Below are positions 1 to 8,067 of a stretch of 56,292 nt of DNA, one piece after another. A model generated the notes under the pieces. The model saw only the letters and a list, made by a program, of their open reading frames with translations, did not search any database and was not told the DNA's origin. Source of the stretch: JBAXBF01 sp034429745 (GTDB taxonomy: Bacteria; Chloroflexota; Anaerolineae; Anaerolineales; DRKV01). Where the stretch lies: NCBI GenBank assembly GCA_034429745.1, contig DAOUFY010000109.1, positions 1-56,292 of the forward strand, written 5' to 3'. Position numbers and translations under genes: made by a program. Positions within the stretch are counted from its first letter, which is position 1. The number at the start of each line of letters is the position of its first letter.

Positions 1-6
1 ATTCGA

Positions 7-29
7 AAGGGGAAAGATTCTTTCCCCTT
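7..29 (+). terminator. Hairpin at window start, probable terminator of an upstream gene
   Basis: GGGGAAAG pairs with CTTTCCCC around a 3-base loop, extended by two A-T pairs. The T-tract after it is imperfect (CTTCTTT). It most likely ends a gene lying before the window. Confidence 0.45.
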
Positions 30-70
30 CTTTAAGTGTTTAATCCTAAAAAATGCTATAGGTGTACAAG

Positions 71-706
71 ATGAAAATTTTGCAGCCTTTAAAAACCGTA
101 CGTCAAAAGCCAATTTTTCTCGTTGGGATTATTCTAATCCTTTTAGCTATTCTGGTTGGGGGTTATTTTTATTGGATGGATCTTCAAAGTAAGGTCTATA
201 TAGAAAAGTCGGAGCTTTGGGCGCCAATTATTACGCTTGCGCCTAAAAATATGGGGGAAATTGATATGGTTTATGTAAAAGAAGGGGATGTTGTTGTGCC
301 TGGTCAGCAATTAGTGAGAGTAGGGGGACAAATTATTTCTGCGAAAACAAATGGAATTATCACTTGGGTGGGGAACACACCAGGACAATTAGCCAATAGT
401 CAAACACCGGTAGTGAAAATGTACGATCCGCAAAGTCTGCGCGTCATAGGGCATATCCAAGAAGATAAAGGCTTAAGGGATATTCATGTAGGACAACAGG
501 TGATTTTTACCGTTGATGCTTTTGGTGATAAGTCATATTATGGGGTGGTTGAAACTATTGCAACAAGTGCTCGCCAATCCAGTATTGTTTTTACGATTTC
601 GGATAAGCGAGAAGAGAAGGAATTTGATGTAACTGTAAGCTTTGATGTGAATGCCTACCCGGAATTAAAAAATGGCATGTCGGCGAAAATGTGGGTTATT
701 AAATAA
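71..706 (+). CDS. Short HlyD/EmrA-like membrane-fusion (adaptor) protein
   Basis: A 211-residue efflux adaptor, expected to work with the MFS exporter starting 6 bases downstream. Residues about 15-37 form one membrane anchor (VGIILILLAILVGGYFYW). Next come the two halves of a biotinyl/lipoyl-like barrel (GDVVVPGQQL, then AKTNGIITWV) and a beta domain with the typical ending NGMSAKMWV. The halves are joined directly, with no alpha-helical hairpin, so the protein is much shorter than EmrA or HlyD (about 350-400 residues). That fits a cell without an outer-membrane TolC partner. The ATG at 71 is preferred over the GTG at 62 because AGGTG (60-64) lies six bases before it. Substrate unknown. Confidence 0.75.
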   Translation: MKILQPLKTVRQKPIFLVGIILILLAILVGGYFYWMDLQSKVYIEKSELWAPIITLAPKNMGEIDMVYVKEGDVVVPGQQLVRVGGQIISAKTNGIITWVGNTPGQLANSQTPVVKMYDPQSLRVIGHIQEDKGLRDIHVGQQVIFTVDAFGDKSYYGVVETIATSARQSSIVFTISDKREEKEFDVTVSFDVNAYPELKNGMSAKMWVIK

Positions 707-712
707 GAGGCC

Positions 713-2236
713 ATGGAAGAAGTTACCTCATCTATTGCTGATAGATTTACTCGTAATCATTCCATTAGTTTACGTTGGTGGGTACTTCTGACTGTCATCA
801 TCGGTACTTTTCTTGGGCGTCTTGACCAAACCATTGTTAACTTAGCTCTGCCAAAAATTATTCTTGATTTTTCCATTACTGTAACTCAAGCTAGTTGGAT
901 AGCTACTGCATACATCCTTGCTAATGCTATTTTTGTACCTATTTGGGGAAAACTTGGTGACACAATTGGGCGTAAAAAAGTATATATCTTAGGCTTTACT
1001 ATTTTTATTATCGGATCGGTATTAGCAGGCTTGGCTTGGAACCTCAGTTCAATGATCGTCTTTCGGGTGATTCAAGCTATTGCGGGTTCAGCTGATTACC
1101 CAACAGCAATGGCTATCATTGCAGTAACCTTTCCGGACCTGAAAGAGAGAGCACAAGCTTTAGGACTTTGGTCAACCTCGTTTGCGGTTGCTTCGGTATT
1201 TGGACCTCTGATTGGGGGACCTTTGATTGATAATTTCGGATGGAGATCAGTTTTTTTAATAAATTTACCCATTGGTTTGTTAGGGCTTTTCATGGCTCTT
1301 ATGTTTATAAAAGAATCTGTCTCAGAGGTCTCTACAGTGCACTTTGACTGGGGCGGCTCAATCACTTTGGGTATTGCGTTGTCTGCTCTTGTGCTTGTTC
1401 TGGATAAGGGAAATGATTGGGGGTGGACATCTTTAGAGAGCAGCTTGTGCTATGTCACCATGCTGATTTTTGGGTATATATTTTATCGCATTGACCAAAA
1501 ACATGCGGAGCCCATAGTGGATTTTAAATTTTTTAAGATGCCTGCATTCAACGGAGCATTGATCAACAATTTTATCGTCTTTATGGGGATGATGGGTGGT
1601 GTGTTTCTTATCCCTGTTTTTGTACAAACGTACTTAGGTTACAGTGCAACTGAAAGTGGATATCTGTTTATGCCGATGGCGTTTACAATGATGTTGGCAA
1701 ACCCGATTGGTGCTAGTTTGACGGGAAAAGTGCAGCCGCGTTATGTTATTGCAGCAAGCACTTTTGTGGCTTCAATAGGAATCTTTCTCTTTACCGCTTT
1801 AGATGCCCGTTCTACTGCTTTAGATGTCATTTTTCCTTTAACTATAATGGCATTTGGGCTTGGGTTTGGTATGGCACAGCGGACCAACATTATTGCTGCT
1901 GTGGTGCCTCCGCAGGAAATTGGTATGGCATCTTCTGTGCTTGCTCTAGCTCGCAATATTGCCGGCGCTTTTGGAATTGCTCTTTTTGCTACGATATTGA
2001 ACAATTCAATAGAAACAAATCTTCTAAACATAGCGAAAAATAGCGTGGTTAATTCAGCTGATCCAGTCATACGATCCCAAGTTGCAGCTTTAATGATCTT
2101 AAAAGCTCAAGTTCTCTCTTATCGTACAGTCTTTTTCACTGCAGCTATTGTATTAGTCTGTGCAACAATTCTTGTTTTCTTTACTATCAATATTAAAGAG
2201 ATTAAGCACGCAGCCTCTTTGACAATAGAGGGATAG
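713..2236 (+). CDS. MFS transporter, DHA2 (EmrB/QacA-like) drug exporter family
   Basis: A 507-residue multi-pass permease, predicted to be a proton-driven exporter with about 14 membrane segments. After the first segment comes RLDQTIVNLALP, the characteristic DHA2 helix-1 motif (D-x-T-I-V-N-x-A-L-P). The loop motif A is GKLGDTIGRKKV, and the antiporter motif C region is present (GPLIGGPLIDNFGWRSVFLINLP). Length is normal for the family. GAGG at 707-710 serves as a close ribosome site, and the stop of the adaptor gene overlaps this region, so the two genes are almost certainly one operon. A strong terminator follows. Substrate cannot be read from the sequence. Confidence 0.9.
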   Translation: MEEVTSSIADRFTRNHSISLRWWVLLTVIIGTFLGRLDQTIVNLALPKIILDFSITVTQASWIATAYILANAIFVPIWGKLGDTIGRKKVYILGFTIFIIGSVLAGLAWNLSSMIVFRVIQAIAGSADYPTAMAIIAVTFPDLKERAQALGLWSTSFAVASVFGPLIGGPLIDNFGWRSVFLINLPIGLLGLFMALMFIKESVSEVSTVHFDWGGSITLGIALSALVLVLDKGNDWGWTSLESSLCYVTMLIFGYIFYRIDQKHAEPIVDFKFFKMPAFNGALINNFIVFMGMMGGVFLIPVFVQTYLGYSATESGYLFMPMAFTMMLANPIGASLTGKVQPRYVIAASTFVASIGIFLFTALDARSTALDVIFPLTIMAFGLGFGMAQRTNIIAAVVPPQEIGMASSVLALARNIAGAFGIALFATILNNSIETNLLNIAKNSVVNSADPVIRSQVAALMILKAQVLSYRTVFFTAAIVLVCATILVFFTINIKEIKHAASLTIEG

Positions 2237-2270
2237 AAAAGTTTTCTTTATTAAAGGTGCCATAGTAAAG

Positions 2271-2317
2271 AATCAGACAGGATGTGTTATTGCTGCACCC
2301 TGTCTGATTTTTCTTTT
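2271..2317 (+). terminator. Rho-independent terminator between MFS gene and rhaB
   Basis: An 11-bp perfect stem, AATCAGACAGG (2271-2281) with CCTGTCTGATT (2299-2309), is followed by TTTTCTTTT. It ends the exporter operon. The rhaB stop codon lies 31 bases further on in the opposite direction. Confidence 0.85.
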
Positions 2318-2339
2318 AGGGTATTTACTGAACAAAATT

Positions 2340-3827
2340 CTATAATAGAGCAAGGAAACGTTGGTATGCTTCGTCCCAAGCAGAGGTATCCTTTGGTTGA
2401 TAGGTGCTTACCTCACAGGAACGGCGGATTACTTCTCTGCCTTCTTGAATGGAAGAGATATTGCCTAAAGCTACAGCTTGCATCATAATATTACCTAATG
2501 CAGTGGCTTCAGAAGGACCGCAGACAACTTCTTTTTTGGTAGCATCGGCGGTAAATTGATTGAGCAATTGATTCTTTGTTCCTCCGCCAACAATATGCAA
2601 TGGGGAAAGAGATCTGCCAACAATTTGCTCTAATTTTTCTAAGACATAACGATATTTTAGGGCAATGCTTTCAAGAGCACAGCGTACAATGGCAGCTCGA
2701 TCTTCTGGAATTGCTTGGTTGGTGCGTTTGCAGTAGTTGACAATCTTCTGCGGCATTTCTCCGGGGTGTAAGAAGTCGGGGCTGTCTGGGTCAACGAAGC
2801 ATTGCAAAGGCTTAGCCAAAGCTGCCATTTCAGTTAGTTCAGCATAGGAATATTCCTTGCCTTCCAAAGCCCAAGCGCGGCGGCATTCTTGCACAAGCCA
2901 CAGGCCGGTTATATTCTTGCAAAAGCGATAGGTATTGCCTACTCCCCCTTCGTTGGTGAAGTTTTGAGAAAGGCTTTGCTCATTGATAATGGGGTTCTCC
3001 ACGTTGGTGCCGAGAATTGACCAAGTTCCAGAGCTGATCCATGCAACATCATCATGAGTTGAGGGTACAGCCGCTGCAGCAGAACCTGTATCGTGGCAGG
3101 CCGGCGCGACAACACTAGCGTGAACATTCAGCTCTTCGCTGAGTTGTTTGGAAACTTTGCCAAGATAGGTGCCGGCTGAGACGATTTCACCAAAGATGTG
3201 GGTCGGAATGCCCATAGCTTCCAAAACTGGATAAGCCCATTTTCTTTTTCTGGGATCGTAGCATTGGGTTGTTGTGGCTATGGTGAATTCGTTGACCGTG
3301 TCGCCTGTAAGCCAATAGTTGATGATATCAGGCATAGTAAGAAATACTTTAGCGATCTTAAACTCAGGGGCATCGTCTAATACCATTGCCAAGAGCTGAA
3401 AGAGTGAGTTAAGTTGGAGGAATTGAATGCCGGTTTGCTCAAAAATTTGTTCGCGGCTGAGGCGTTCAAAAGCTTTTTCCAATATGCCATCAGTCCGTTT
3501 GTCGCGATAAGCATACGGGGCAGAAATCAGCGCTCCTTTTTCGTCAATAAAACCAAAATCTACTCCCCATGTATCCACTCCAATGGCGGTGATAGTTTCT
3601 CCTTGCTTGCGGGTTATACGGGCAATACCTTCTTTTACATCACTCCACAAGCGCAGAATATCCCAACGCAGACTGCTGCTGCCATGTTTTTGGGGCATGA
3701 TAACCGGAACATTAGGAAAACGATGAATCTCAGAAAGGGTGAACTTGTTGCCGTCAAAATGACCTAAGATCGCACGTCCGCTTTCTGCTCCTAGATCGAA
3801 GGCAAGGTAATTTTGTGAAGCAGCCAT
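2340..3827 (-). CDS. rhaB: Rhamnulokinase (FGGY carbohydrate kinase)
   Basis: Phosphorylates L-rhamnulose at C1 with ATP in rhamnose catabolism, in the cytoplasm. The N-terminal FGGY ATPase signature is FDLGAESGRAILG and the second-half ATP-binding signature is HIVGGGTKNQLLNQFTAD. The adjoining region GVDTWGVDFGFID carries the catalytic-type Asp seen in rhamnulokinases. Its 495 residues match the family. The start is set at 3827 because GGGAGGG (3831-3837) stands just before this ATG; a TTG twelve bases upstream has no such site. No other rhamnose genes (isomerase, aldolase) are visible here, and the gene has its own promoter-like element, so it appears to be transcribed alone. Confidence 0.92.
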   Translation of the reverse strand: MAASQNYLAFDLGAESGRAILGHFDGNKFTLSEIHRFPNVPVIMPQKHGSSSLRWDILRLWSDVKEGIARITRKQGETITAIGVDTWGVDFGFIDEKGALISAPYAYRDKRTDGILEKAFERLSREQIFEQTGIQFLQLNSLFQLLAMVLDDAPEFKIAKVFLTMPDIINYWLTGDTVNEFTIATTTQCYDPRKRKWAYPVLEAMGIPTHIFGEIVSAGTYLGKVSKQLSEELNVHASVVAPACHDTGSAAAAVPSTHDDVAWISSGTWSILGTNVENPIINEQSLSQNFTNEGGVGNTYRFCKNITGLWLVQECRRAWALEGKEYSYAELTEMAALAKPLQCFVDPDSPDFLHPGEMPQKIVNYCKRTNQAIPEDRAAIVRCALESIALKYRYVLEKLEQIVGRSLSPLHIVGGGTKNQLLNQFTADATKKEVVCGPSEATALGNIMMQAVALGNISSIQEGREVIRRSCEVSTYQPKDTSAWDEAYQRFLALL

Positions 3828-3872
3828 ATTCCCTCCCAATATAAAGGTATTGATTATGTCAAGTGCAATTGA

Positions 3873-3881
3873 ATTATAACA
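3873..3881 (-). promoter_or_regulatory. Extended -10 promoter element for rhaB
   Basis: On the minus strand this reads TGTTATAAT, an exact extended -10, about 46 bases before the rhaB ATG. No convincing -35 is seen. Confidence 0.5.
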
Positions 3882-3945
3882 GAAATCGCTTTCACTGGGG
3901 ATAGTTTTCTATATACTTGGGTTGCTTGTGTTGCCTTGATTACAG

Positions 3946-5307
3946 CTATGTTTCTGCACTTCCGATCAGATCATAGGGCAAAGCGCCTTCAATACGTACC
4001 GGAATAAGCCCTTCTGTTTTGGGCAAATTGCCTTGAATAAAAACAAAGCCATCAATTTCAGGGGCATCACGATAACTTCGTCCGATCCATATCGGTTCAT
4101 GGCTGTCTTCTAGTTCGCCTGTACCTTCAATAAGCACCGATAATGTTTTTCCGACTAGACTTTGATGTTTCTGCAATGAAATATCCTGCTGCAAGGTCAT
4201 GAGTCTTTCCAGCCGCGCTGTCTTTACCTCAGCTGGAATAGGATCACCTAGATATTCACAGGGTGTCCCCTTTTCAAAGGAGAAAGGGAATGCGCCGATT
4301 TTGTCGAAACGAACTTCGGCTATAAAATCCAACAAGGTATTAAATTCGGCTTCACTTTCTTCCGGGTAACCGACAATAAAGGTTGTTCGCAGGACAACTT
4401 GGGGAAGTTGTTTTCTTATTTTTTCAAAAGTACGCAGCACAGAGTCTATGTTCGTTGGGCGTCCCATACGCTTTAGGACGGCAGGATGTGCGTGCTGCAA
4501 AGGCATGTCTAAATACGGCAGAATCTGGGGGTGAAGCGCCATCAACTCGATGAGATCCTCGGAAATAAAGCCAGGAAAAGTGTACAGGATTCGTATCCAA
4601 GGGACAGAGGGAACAGCAGCGGTTAAAGCTTTGAGGAGCTGTACCAACCCATCTTTCATGCCTAGGTCAGATCCATAGTCAGTTGTGTCTTGCGCAATGA
4701 GAATAATTTCTTGTATCCCTTGTTCTTGCAGCAGAAGGGCATCTTCAATTATTCTTTCCATAGAGCGGCTGACAAGACTGCCTTTTATGGACGGAATAGC
4801 ACAAAAAGCACAATGGCGGCGGCAGCCATCAGCAATCTTTATGTAAGCTGTTTTTCCTTGAACAGCTATACGCGGTGTATTTCCAGCTTCCAGAACAATG
4901 GGGGTGTTGGATAGCATAACAGTTGCCAAAGGCTTTGATCCTGTTCGTTGTGAAGTACGCAAGTGGCCGATTATCCGAACAATATCATTCCAATTGCGAG
5001 TGCCAAGAATTCCGTCAATCCCGCTGACTTTTTGGAGAATTTGTTCTCCATAGCGTTGAGTAAGACAGCCGCTAACGATTAATAGTTGATGCTTGCGTTT
5101 GCGTTTGGCTAAATCCTTCAGAACTTCAATGGATTCTTGTCGGGCAGTATCAATAAAGCCGCAGGTATTTACAATTAAATAATCTGCCCGCTGAAGGTCT
5201 TCTTCAAAACAGCAGCCGGCTTGATCAAGCAATTGTGCCATGGAGCTGCTGTCCACCGTGTTCTTTGCGCAGCCGAGCGAGATAATGTGGTAAGAAGGTT
5301 TCTTCAT
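3946..5307 (-). CDS. rimO: Ribosomal protein uS12 methylthiotransferase RimO
   Basis: Radical SAM enzyme that adds a methylthio group to the conserved Asp of ribosomal protein uS12. Its 453 residues show the three expected parts: an N-terminal UPF0004 domain (SLGCAKNTVDS, VNTCGFI, VSGCLTQRY, which supply the auxiliary-cluster cysteines), the radical SAM core with CRRHCAFCAIP, and a C-terminal TRAM-like domain (about 385-450). The motif SLGCAKN-VD distinguishes RimO from MiaB. It lies 21 bases after the RodZ-like gene and probably shares the rplI transcript. No Shine-Dalgarno is apparent before the ATG. Confidence 0.95.
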   Translation of the reverse strand: MKKPSYHIISLGCAKNTVDSSSMAQLLDQAGCCFEEDLQRADYLIVNTCGFIDTARQESIEVLKDLAKRKRKHQLLIVSGCLTQRYGEQILQKVSGIDGILGTRNWNDIVRIIGHLRTSQRTGSKPLATVMLSNTPIVLEAGNTPRIAVQGKTAYIKIADGCRRHCAFCAIPSIKGSLVSRSMERIIEDALLLQEQGIQEIILIAQDTTDYGSDLGMKDGLVQLLKALTAAVPSVPWIRILYTFPGFISEDLIELMALHPQILPYLDMPLQHAHPAVLKRMGRPTNIDSVLRTFEKIRKQLPQVVLRTTFIVGYPEESEAEFNTLLDFIAEVRFDKIGAFPFSFEKGTPCEYLGDPIPAEVKTARLERLMTLQQDISLQKHQSLVGKTLSVLIEGTGELEDSHEPIWIGRSYRDAPEIDGFVFIQGNLPKTEGLIPVRIEGALPYDLIGSAET

Positions 5308-5328
5308 AAGAATGTTCGGAAGAGAAAA

Positions 5329-6657
5329 TTATGGTTGGATTGTTTCGGTAGCTGTAATTTTCGGGACGCGAGGTGTGGCCGTTGGTGTAAGGGTGATGGT
5401 TGGGGTTAACGTGATGGTTGGGGTAGGCATCAGTACTCCTTCAGCGGTGTAAATTCGGTTGGCGACCTGATTTACATACCCCATAATGCCGAGATCTTGC
5501 TGGTTGTAAATTACTTGCAATGCGGCGGCATTTCCGGTGAGCACTTCAATTTGGTTCATTGCTGAAAATGCATACACGCTGCCGGGACGCGCTCGTCCTT
5601 CAAATTGCACTTTGCCATCTGCTGTTACTCGCATCCAAGTACGCATGCGGATGATGAGGTTTAGGTGAACATTTCCTACAGCAGTATTTCCTATGGGAGT
5701 TCCGCCGATTTCTTGCAGCTGAGTGGCATCAACAGTAACAATAATCGTTGGATAAAAAATGCCGGCCGGGGTATCCGTAGGGGTTGGCTGTGTCGGAGTT
5801 ATGGTAGGGGTATTCGTCATCAATAGAACTTCAACTACTGATGGTGGCTGGCGGCCGCTTGATGCTTGCCGAGCTTTCTCGGCAATGAAAATCGTGTAAA
5901 TGCCCCAGCCAATAAACCCTATCAATAGGGAGGAAAGCAAAACTGCCCAAAGCAAATCGCTGGTGAACAGTCGTTGAAGCAGAGATATCGGTTGGTAAGA
6001 ACGCGCTGCAGCTGCTTCACTCAATGAGGGTCTTTTCAAGTTGCTAACTTTTTGTTTTTCGGCGAATATTGCTTGTACACCTTCAGCAAATTGAAGCAGA
6101 AGGTTTTCTTCATCAAGCCCTAAAAATTTGGCGTAGTTGCTTAACATTCCTCTGCCTTGCATGGAGGAGGGCAAAGCATTGTAATCACCTTCTTCAAGCG
6201 CTTTTAGGTAATGTTTGCGTAGCAAGGTTTGGTTTTCTACATCTTCGAGTGAAAGGCTTAAAGATTCCCTTTGCTGACGCAATGTATTACCGATCTGCTG
6301 AAATATTTCTTTTGCAGAAGCAGGTGTTTTTACCTCAGGGGTGATAAACGGATCTTCTGTGTCAGCCTTAGAATCTTCATAAGGCTGATGCATTGCGGCC
6401 CGATATTTTTGAGATGTCTGTTGATAGGAACTTTGTCCAAGACTTGCCAATAATGAATCGGCATCTAGACCAAGAAAGTCAGCATAGGCGCGTAAAAAAC
6501 CACGCGCCTGCACTAGAGAAGGCAACGCGTTGAAATTGCCCTCCTCTAGTGCTTGTAAAAAAGGTTGGCGAATGCGAATCGCTTTCGATACTTCTTCGAG
6601 GCTGAGGTTACGCTCCAGGCGTTTCTGGCGCAGCAACTGATAGATCGACTGCGGCAT
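5329..6657 (-). CDS. RodZ-like membrane protein with two tandem HTH domains
   Basis: 442 residues. The N-terminus carries two successive RodZ/HTH_25-type helix-turn-helix domains (about 3-72 and 115-190). Both contain the same core (LEEVSKAI...LQALEEGNFNALPS and LEDVENQT...LKALEEGDYNALPS), so the domain is duplicated inside the gene. One membrane segment follows (about 230-255, LLWAVLLSSLLIGFIGWGIY), then a Thr/Pro linker, a DUF4115-like beta domain (about 310-400) and a second Thr/Pro repeat tail. RodZ family members link MreB to the envelope in rod-shaped cells; that role is inferred. The only plausible start (ATG 6657) lies inside rplI, giving a 50-base overlap and suggesting translational coupling. 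Confidence 0.75.
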   Translation of the reverse strand: MPQSIYQLLRQKRLERNLSLEEVSKAIRIRQPFLQALEEGNFNALPSLVQARGFLRAYADFLGLDADSLLASLGQSSYQQTSQKYRAAMHQPYEDSKADTEDPFITPEVKTPASAKEIFQQIGNTLRQQRESLSLSLEDVENQTLLRKHYLKALEEGDYNALPSSMQGRGMLSNYAKFLGLDEENLLLQFAEGVQAIFAEKQKVSNLKRPSLSEAAAARSYQPISLLQRLFTSDLLWAVLLSSLLIGFIGWGIYTIFIAEKARQASSGRQPPSVVEVLLMTNTPTITPTQPTPTDTPAGIFYPTIIVTVDATQLQEIGGTPIGNTAVGNVHLNLIIRMRTWMRVTADGKVQFEGRARPGSVYAFSAMNQIEVLTGNAAALQVIYNQQDLGIMGYVNQVANRIYTAEGVLMPTPTITLTPTITLTPTATPRVPKITATETIQP

Positions 6658-7171
6658 TTTCGCCCTCAGCTTTTACTTCTGTACTGCTTGAGGTAGTAGG
6701 TGTCTTAGCGGGTGGTGGGGCTTCTCCTTCTCGAAAGACTCGGACAATAATTTCTGGCGCTAAGTCCATTGTCAAACGAATCGGAATTTTATATTCACCA
6801 AGATTGCGGATCGGCTGACAATCAATTTGCCGTCGGTTAATTTCAACCCCAGTTTTTTCTTTGATTGCATCGGCAATCATTTGGGTATTTACTGACCCGT
6901 AAAGCTTATCTGTCTCATTGGCAGCCCGCATGGAGAAATCAAGCGTAATGTTCTTTAAGATCTCAGCAATGCCGCTCATTTCTTTGTTAAGTACTGCCCG
7001 TTTAATTTCAGCTTGCGCGCGGATTCTTTCCGCCTGTTTGAGAGCGCCGGGTGTAGCTAGCGTAGCCAGCCCTTGAGGGATGAGGTAATTGCGTCCGTAG
7101 CCATCGGCTACTTTCTTTACATCCCCTGCTCTGCCAAGTTTATAGACATCGTGTAATAGGAGGATTTTCAT
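6608..7171 (-). CDS. rplI: 50S ribosomal protein bL9 with acidic C-terminal extension
   Basis: Binds 23S rRNA and extends from the L1-stalk base of the large subunit. The N-terminal domain is canonical: MKILLLHDVYKLGRAGDVKKVADGYGRNYLIPQG. A connecting helix and the C-terminal domain follow to about residue 150. The protein is 187 residues against a usual ~148-150; the last ~37 residues are Ala/Pro/Ser/Thr/Glu-rich, low in complexity and probably unstructured. The final 17 codons overlap the start of the downstream RodZ-like gene in another frame. It is first in a minus-strand transcript rplI - rodZ-like - rimO. AAAGGG lies rather far (12 bases) from the ATG. Confidence 0.95.
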   Translation of the reverse strand: MKILLLHDVYKLGRAGDVKKVADGYGRNYLIPQGLATLATPGALKQAERIRAQAEIKRAVLNKEMSGIAEILKNITLDFSMRAANETDKLYGSVNTQMIADAIKEKTGVEINRRQIDCQPIRNLGEYKIPIRLTMDLAPEIIVRVFREGEAPPPAKTPTTSSSTEVKAEGENAAVDLSVAAPETPGA

Positions 7172-7193
7172 GTAAATTCAAGCCCTTTCTTCA

Positions 7194-7202
7194 TGTTATA
7201 AT
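7194..7202 (+). promoter_or_regulatory. Extended -10 element upstream of recO
   Basis: TGTTATAAT on the plus strand, 72 bases before the recO ATG, in the divergent rplI/recO intergenic region. A start near 7209 would place the 7218-7245 hairpin in the recO leader. A second candidate, TATACT at 7254-7259, is closer to the gene. Confidence 0.4.
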
Positions 7203-7217
7203 TTTCATAAGATAGTT

Positions 7218-7245
7218 TTCCTTGCGAAGGGTACAACGCAAGGAA
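7218..7245 (+). promoter_or_regulatory. Inverted repeat in the recO/rplI divergent region
   Basis: TTCCTTGCG and CGCAAGGAA form a 9-bp perfect stem with a 10-base loop. No T-tract follows on the plus strand, so it may be a leader hairpin or operator rather than a terminator. Confidence 0.4.
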
Positions 7246-7273
7246 GAAATTATTATACTTGATATCTTCCATT

Positions 7274-8041
7274 ATGTCAAAGCAAGAACGTTCTTTTCGG
7301 GTAGAAGCAGTAGTGATTCGGCACTGGGATTATGGAGAGACTGACCGAATGGTTGTCCTTTTCACTCGGGAGAAAGGAAAACTGACTGCTTTAGCTAAAG
7401 GTGTACGCAAGCCGCTTTCACGCAAAGCAGGGCATTTAGAGCCTTTTACTCAGCTTAGTTTGCAGCTTGCCCAAGGAAGCAACTTGCCTATCATCACTCA
7501 AGCTGAAACCATTAATGGACATGTATCCTTGCGTCAGGAGCTTTCCCTTATAGGACAAGCTGCGTATGTCTTGGAAGTCGTAGAGCGTTTTACATTTGAA
7601 GGGGAAGAAAACCGTTCTCTTTATCAGCTTATTATTCATACTCTTCAACGGTTGTCTGCCAACATGCAGCCTGCACTTGTACTCCGTTATTTTGATGTGC
7701 ATTTGCTCGCTGCGGTTGGATATCAACCGCAGCTTTTCTATTGTGTAGGCTGCAAAAAAGAGATTATGCCTCAGGACCAATACTTTTCTCCAGACTTAGG
7801 CGGGGTTCTATGTCCTGCCTGCGGCAAGAATGTTGTTGGTGCATATGCAATTTCAATGAATAGCTTAAAATACCTGAGGCATTTTCAACGCAGCAATTTT
7901 TCTGAAGCCAGCCGAGCACATCTTTCCCAAACTATAGCCTATGAGTTGGAAAATATCATGCACGCCTATTATCGTTATCTTTTAGAGCAGCAACTTAATA
8001 CGCCTGCTTTCTTGCGCCGCGTGGCGAAAACCCAGCCATAA
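7274..8041 (+). CDS. recO: DNA repair protein RecO
   Basis: RecFOR-pathway mediator that anneals single strands and, with RecR, loads RecA onto SSB-coated gaps. The N-terminal OB fold is clear (VEAVVIRHWDYGETDRMVVL... and FTREKGKLTALAKGVRK). The helical C-terminal part carries a four-Cys zinc site of the RecO type (CVGC about residues 157-160 and CPAC about 179-182). 255 residues is normal. The ATG at 7274 fits the family start better than the TTG at 7259. It stands alone between divergent and convergent genes. Confidence 0.93.
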   Translation: MSKQERSFRVEAVVIRHWDYGETDRMVVLFTREKGKLTALAKGVRKPLSRKAGHLEPFTQLSLQLAQGSNLPIITQAETINGHVSLRQELSLIGQAAYVLEVVERFTFEGEENRSLYQLIIHTLQRLSANMQPALVLRYFDVHLLAAVGYQPQLFYCVGCKKEIMPQDQYFSPDLGGVLCPACGKNVVGAYAISMNSLKYLRHFQRSNFSEASRAHLSQTIAYELENIMHAYYRYLLEQQLNTPAFLRRVAKTQP

Positions 8042-8067
8042 GGTGCTTTGATAGGCAGATGGCTTAT

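Noticed and set aside
3414..3767. Plus-strand open frame opposite rhaB
   Set aside because: It overlaps a clear rhamnulokinase frame, has no ribosome site and no family resemblance.
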